DNA of 6,681 nt from Syntrophomonadaceae bacterium (lineage in GTDB: Bacteria > Bacillota > Dethiobacteria > DTU022), in the NCBI GenBank assembly GCA_007136055.1, contig SLHT01000050.1:1-6681 (forward strand), read 5' to 3'. Below the pieces are notes generated by a model. The model saw nothing but the letters and a program-made list of their open reading frames with translations. It searched no databases and was not told where the DNA came from. Positions 5,763 to 6,681 of this stretch are shown here, piece after piece. Position 1 is the stretch's first letter. Each line of letters starts with the position of its first letter. The position numbers and the translations under genes are program-made.

Positions 5763-6499
5763 TGTGAAACAATATACTTTTCCCCTTCCCGGGCCGGTTT
5801 GGCTCCAGGGAAATGCTTCACTGCTTCTGCCAGAGATAATTCAGGATCGCGTTCTGGATGATGGTGAGTTAAAAGCAGCCTTTTAACTCCAGCGTTAGCG
5901 GCAATTTGGGCAGCCTGGGCTGAGCTTAAGTGGTTGGACAGGTTGTTTTCAATATCTTTTTCCAGGAAGTTCGCTTCGCAGAGGAAAAGATCTCCCCCCG
6001 ATGCAAAATCACTGAGACCATCATAGTATTCTGTATCGCCGGAGTAAACAAGCAATCCCGATGCTGTCCTGATGCGCAGAGCCATTGAGGGAACGGCATG
6101 GACCCCTTCTCTGCCCAGAATTGTAAAAGGACCAACTTGCAGGGCATCTCCCGCTTCAATTGAATTTACGCTGTAAGCATTCTTGTAAGGCAGGCGTTCA
6201 AACTCTGATTCAGGATCGGCAGGGGCATAAAGGGGCAGCGGTTCGCTGCGTAGACCACGGTCAAAGGCCATCTGTAGTCCGTAGCGCATGATCATGACAT
6301 CTGACAAATGATCAGCATGCAGATGGGAAATAATTACTGCATCTAAATCCTGGTAGTCAAGATGCTCCTGCAAACGGCTTAAGACACCGTTGCCGCAGTC
6401 AATTAACAGGTTGCAATTATCTTCCTGTAGCAAGTAACCGGAACAGCATCCGCCCGGCGGCGGGTACGGGCCGTAGCAACCTAAAACAGTTAACTCCAT
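5759..6499 (-). CDS. Metallo-beta-lactamase-fold hydrolase, YhfI / RNase Z-like
   Basis: This is a 246-residue cytoplasmic hydrolase of the metallo-beta-lactamase superfamily, in the RNase Z-like branch near B. subtilis YhfI, whose substrate is not known to me. The metal-binding motif HLHADH (59-64) supplies His59, His61, Asp63 and His64. Further ligand candidates are His134 (GVHAVP), Asp155 (YSGDTEY) and His212 (LLLTHHHP). NHLSSAQAAQIA (189-200) matches the His loop seen in RNase Z-type enzymes. The N-terminus, TVLGCYGPYPPPGGCCSGYLL (4-24), is typical, with a Gly/Pro-rich loop. Length is usual for the family, and no long tRNA-binding arm is obvious, so true tRNA 3' processing is unlikely. 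The ATG start at 6499 has AAGGAGG 8 nt upstream. A 379-nt gap separates it from the next gene, so it is probably its own unit and not part of the sel system. Confidence 0.9.
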   Translation of the reverse strand: MELTVLGCYGPYPPPGGCCSGYLLQEDNCNLLIDCGNGVLSRLQEHLDYQDLDAVIISHLHADHLSDVMIMRYGLQMAFDRGLRSEPLPLYAPADPESEFERLPYKNAYSVNSIEAGDALQVGPFTILGREGVHAVPSMALRIRTASGLLVYSGDTEYYDGLSDFASGGDLFLCEANFLEKDIENNLSNHLSSAQAAQIAANAGVKRLLLTHHHPERDPELSLAEAVKHFPGAKPAREGEKYIVSH

Positions 6500-6570
6500 A
6501 GATTCAACCTCCTTAAAATATAGATATATTTATATTTAAACTCCCGGAAACCATTGCGCAGTAAGCAAAT

Positions 6571-6599
6571 AATATAAAATTAGGTTGATAAAGAAACAA
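6571..6599 (-). promoter_or_regulatory. Candidate promoter of the hydrolase gene (proximal)
   Basis: On the minus strand TTGTTT (6599-6594) and TATATT (6576-6571) are spaced by 17 nt, a fair sigma-A-like pair. Transcription would start near 6564, giving a leader of about 65 nt before the ATG at 6499. Confidence 0.4.
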
Positions 6600-6633
6600 C
6601 CAGCCTTTAAGACTGACCAATAAATATATTTCG

Positions 6634-6662
6634 AGTATATCACAGAATAAGTAGTGCTTAAA
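6634..6662 (-). promoter_or_regulatory. Candidate promoter of the hydrolase gene (distal, extended -10)
   Basis: TGATATACT (6642-6634, minus strand) is an extended -10 element, with a weak TTTAAG (6662-6657) 17 nt upstream. It is an alternative to the proximal site and would give a leader of about 130 nt. The remaining sequence to the window edge is AT-rich and shows no gene. Confidence 0.3.
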
Positions 6663-6681
6663 ATAACGGTGCTTTGCCAGT

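Overview
The window looks like a piece of an anaerobic, selenium-using Firmicute (Clostridia-type) chromosome. The reasons are strong GGAGG-type ribosome binding sites, moderate GC genes with AT-rich spacers, and proteins of clostridial flavour. All five convincing genes lie on the minus strand. In transcription order (high to low coordinates) they are a YhfI/RNase Z-like metallo-beta-lactamase-fold hydrolase (5759-6499), a flavoredoxin-type flavin reductase (4819-5379), selA (3123-4547), selB (1197-3104) and selD (50-1099).

The last three form a selenocysteine (Sec) cluster. SelD makes selenophosphate, SelA uses it to convert Ser-tRNA(Sec) to Sec-tRNA(Sec), and SelB carries the charged tRNA to in-frame UGA codons marked by a SECIS hairpin. 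The key point is that selD is itself a selenoprotein gene. Its true start is an ATG at 1099 behind a perfect Shine-Dalgarno, and codon 17 is UGA at the active-site position, followed at once by hairpins suitable for a bacterial SECIS. A standard gene call stops at this UGA and would report a SelD lacking its N-terminal catalytic segment. selC, the tRNA(Sec) gene, was not seen in the window.

selA and selB are 18 nt apart and surely co-transcribed. selB and selD are separated by 97 nt that hold a short palindromic, partly duplicated element resembling a REP/RAYT-type repeat. Upstream of selA there is an AT-rich spacer with two TATAAT boxes; the nearer one sits in a 15-nt palindrome.

The 379-nt gap between the hydrolase and flavin reductase genes is the least explained part. 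AT-rich ends enclose a GC-richer core of about 130-200 nt with a run of hairpins, including one capped by a GGAA tetraloop on the minus strand. The core also reads as a 46-codon ORF with a good ribosome binding site on the minus strand and as an open frame on the plus strand. It may be a structured RNA, a small protein gene, or a degraded repeat; the sequence alone does not decide. No convincing rho-independent terminator was found anywhere.
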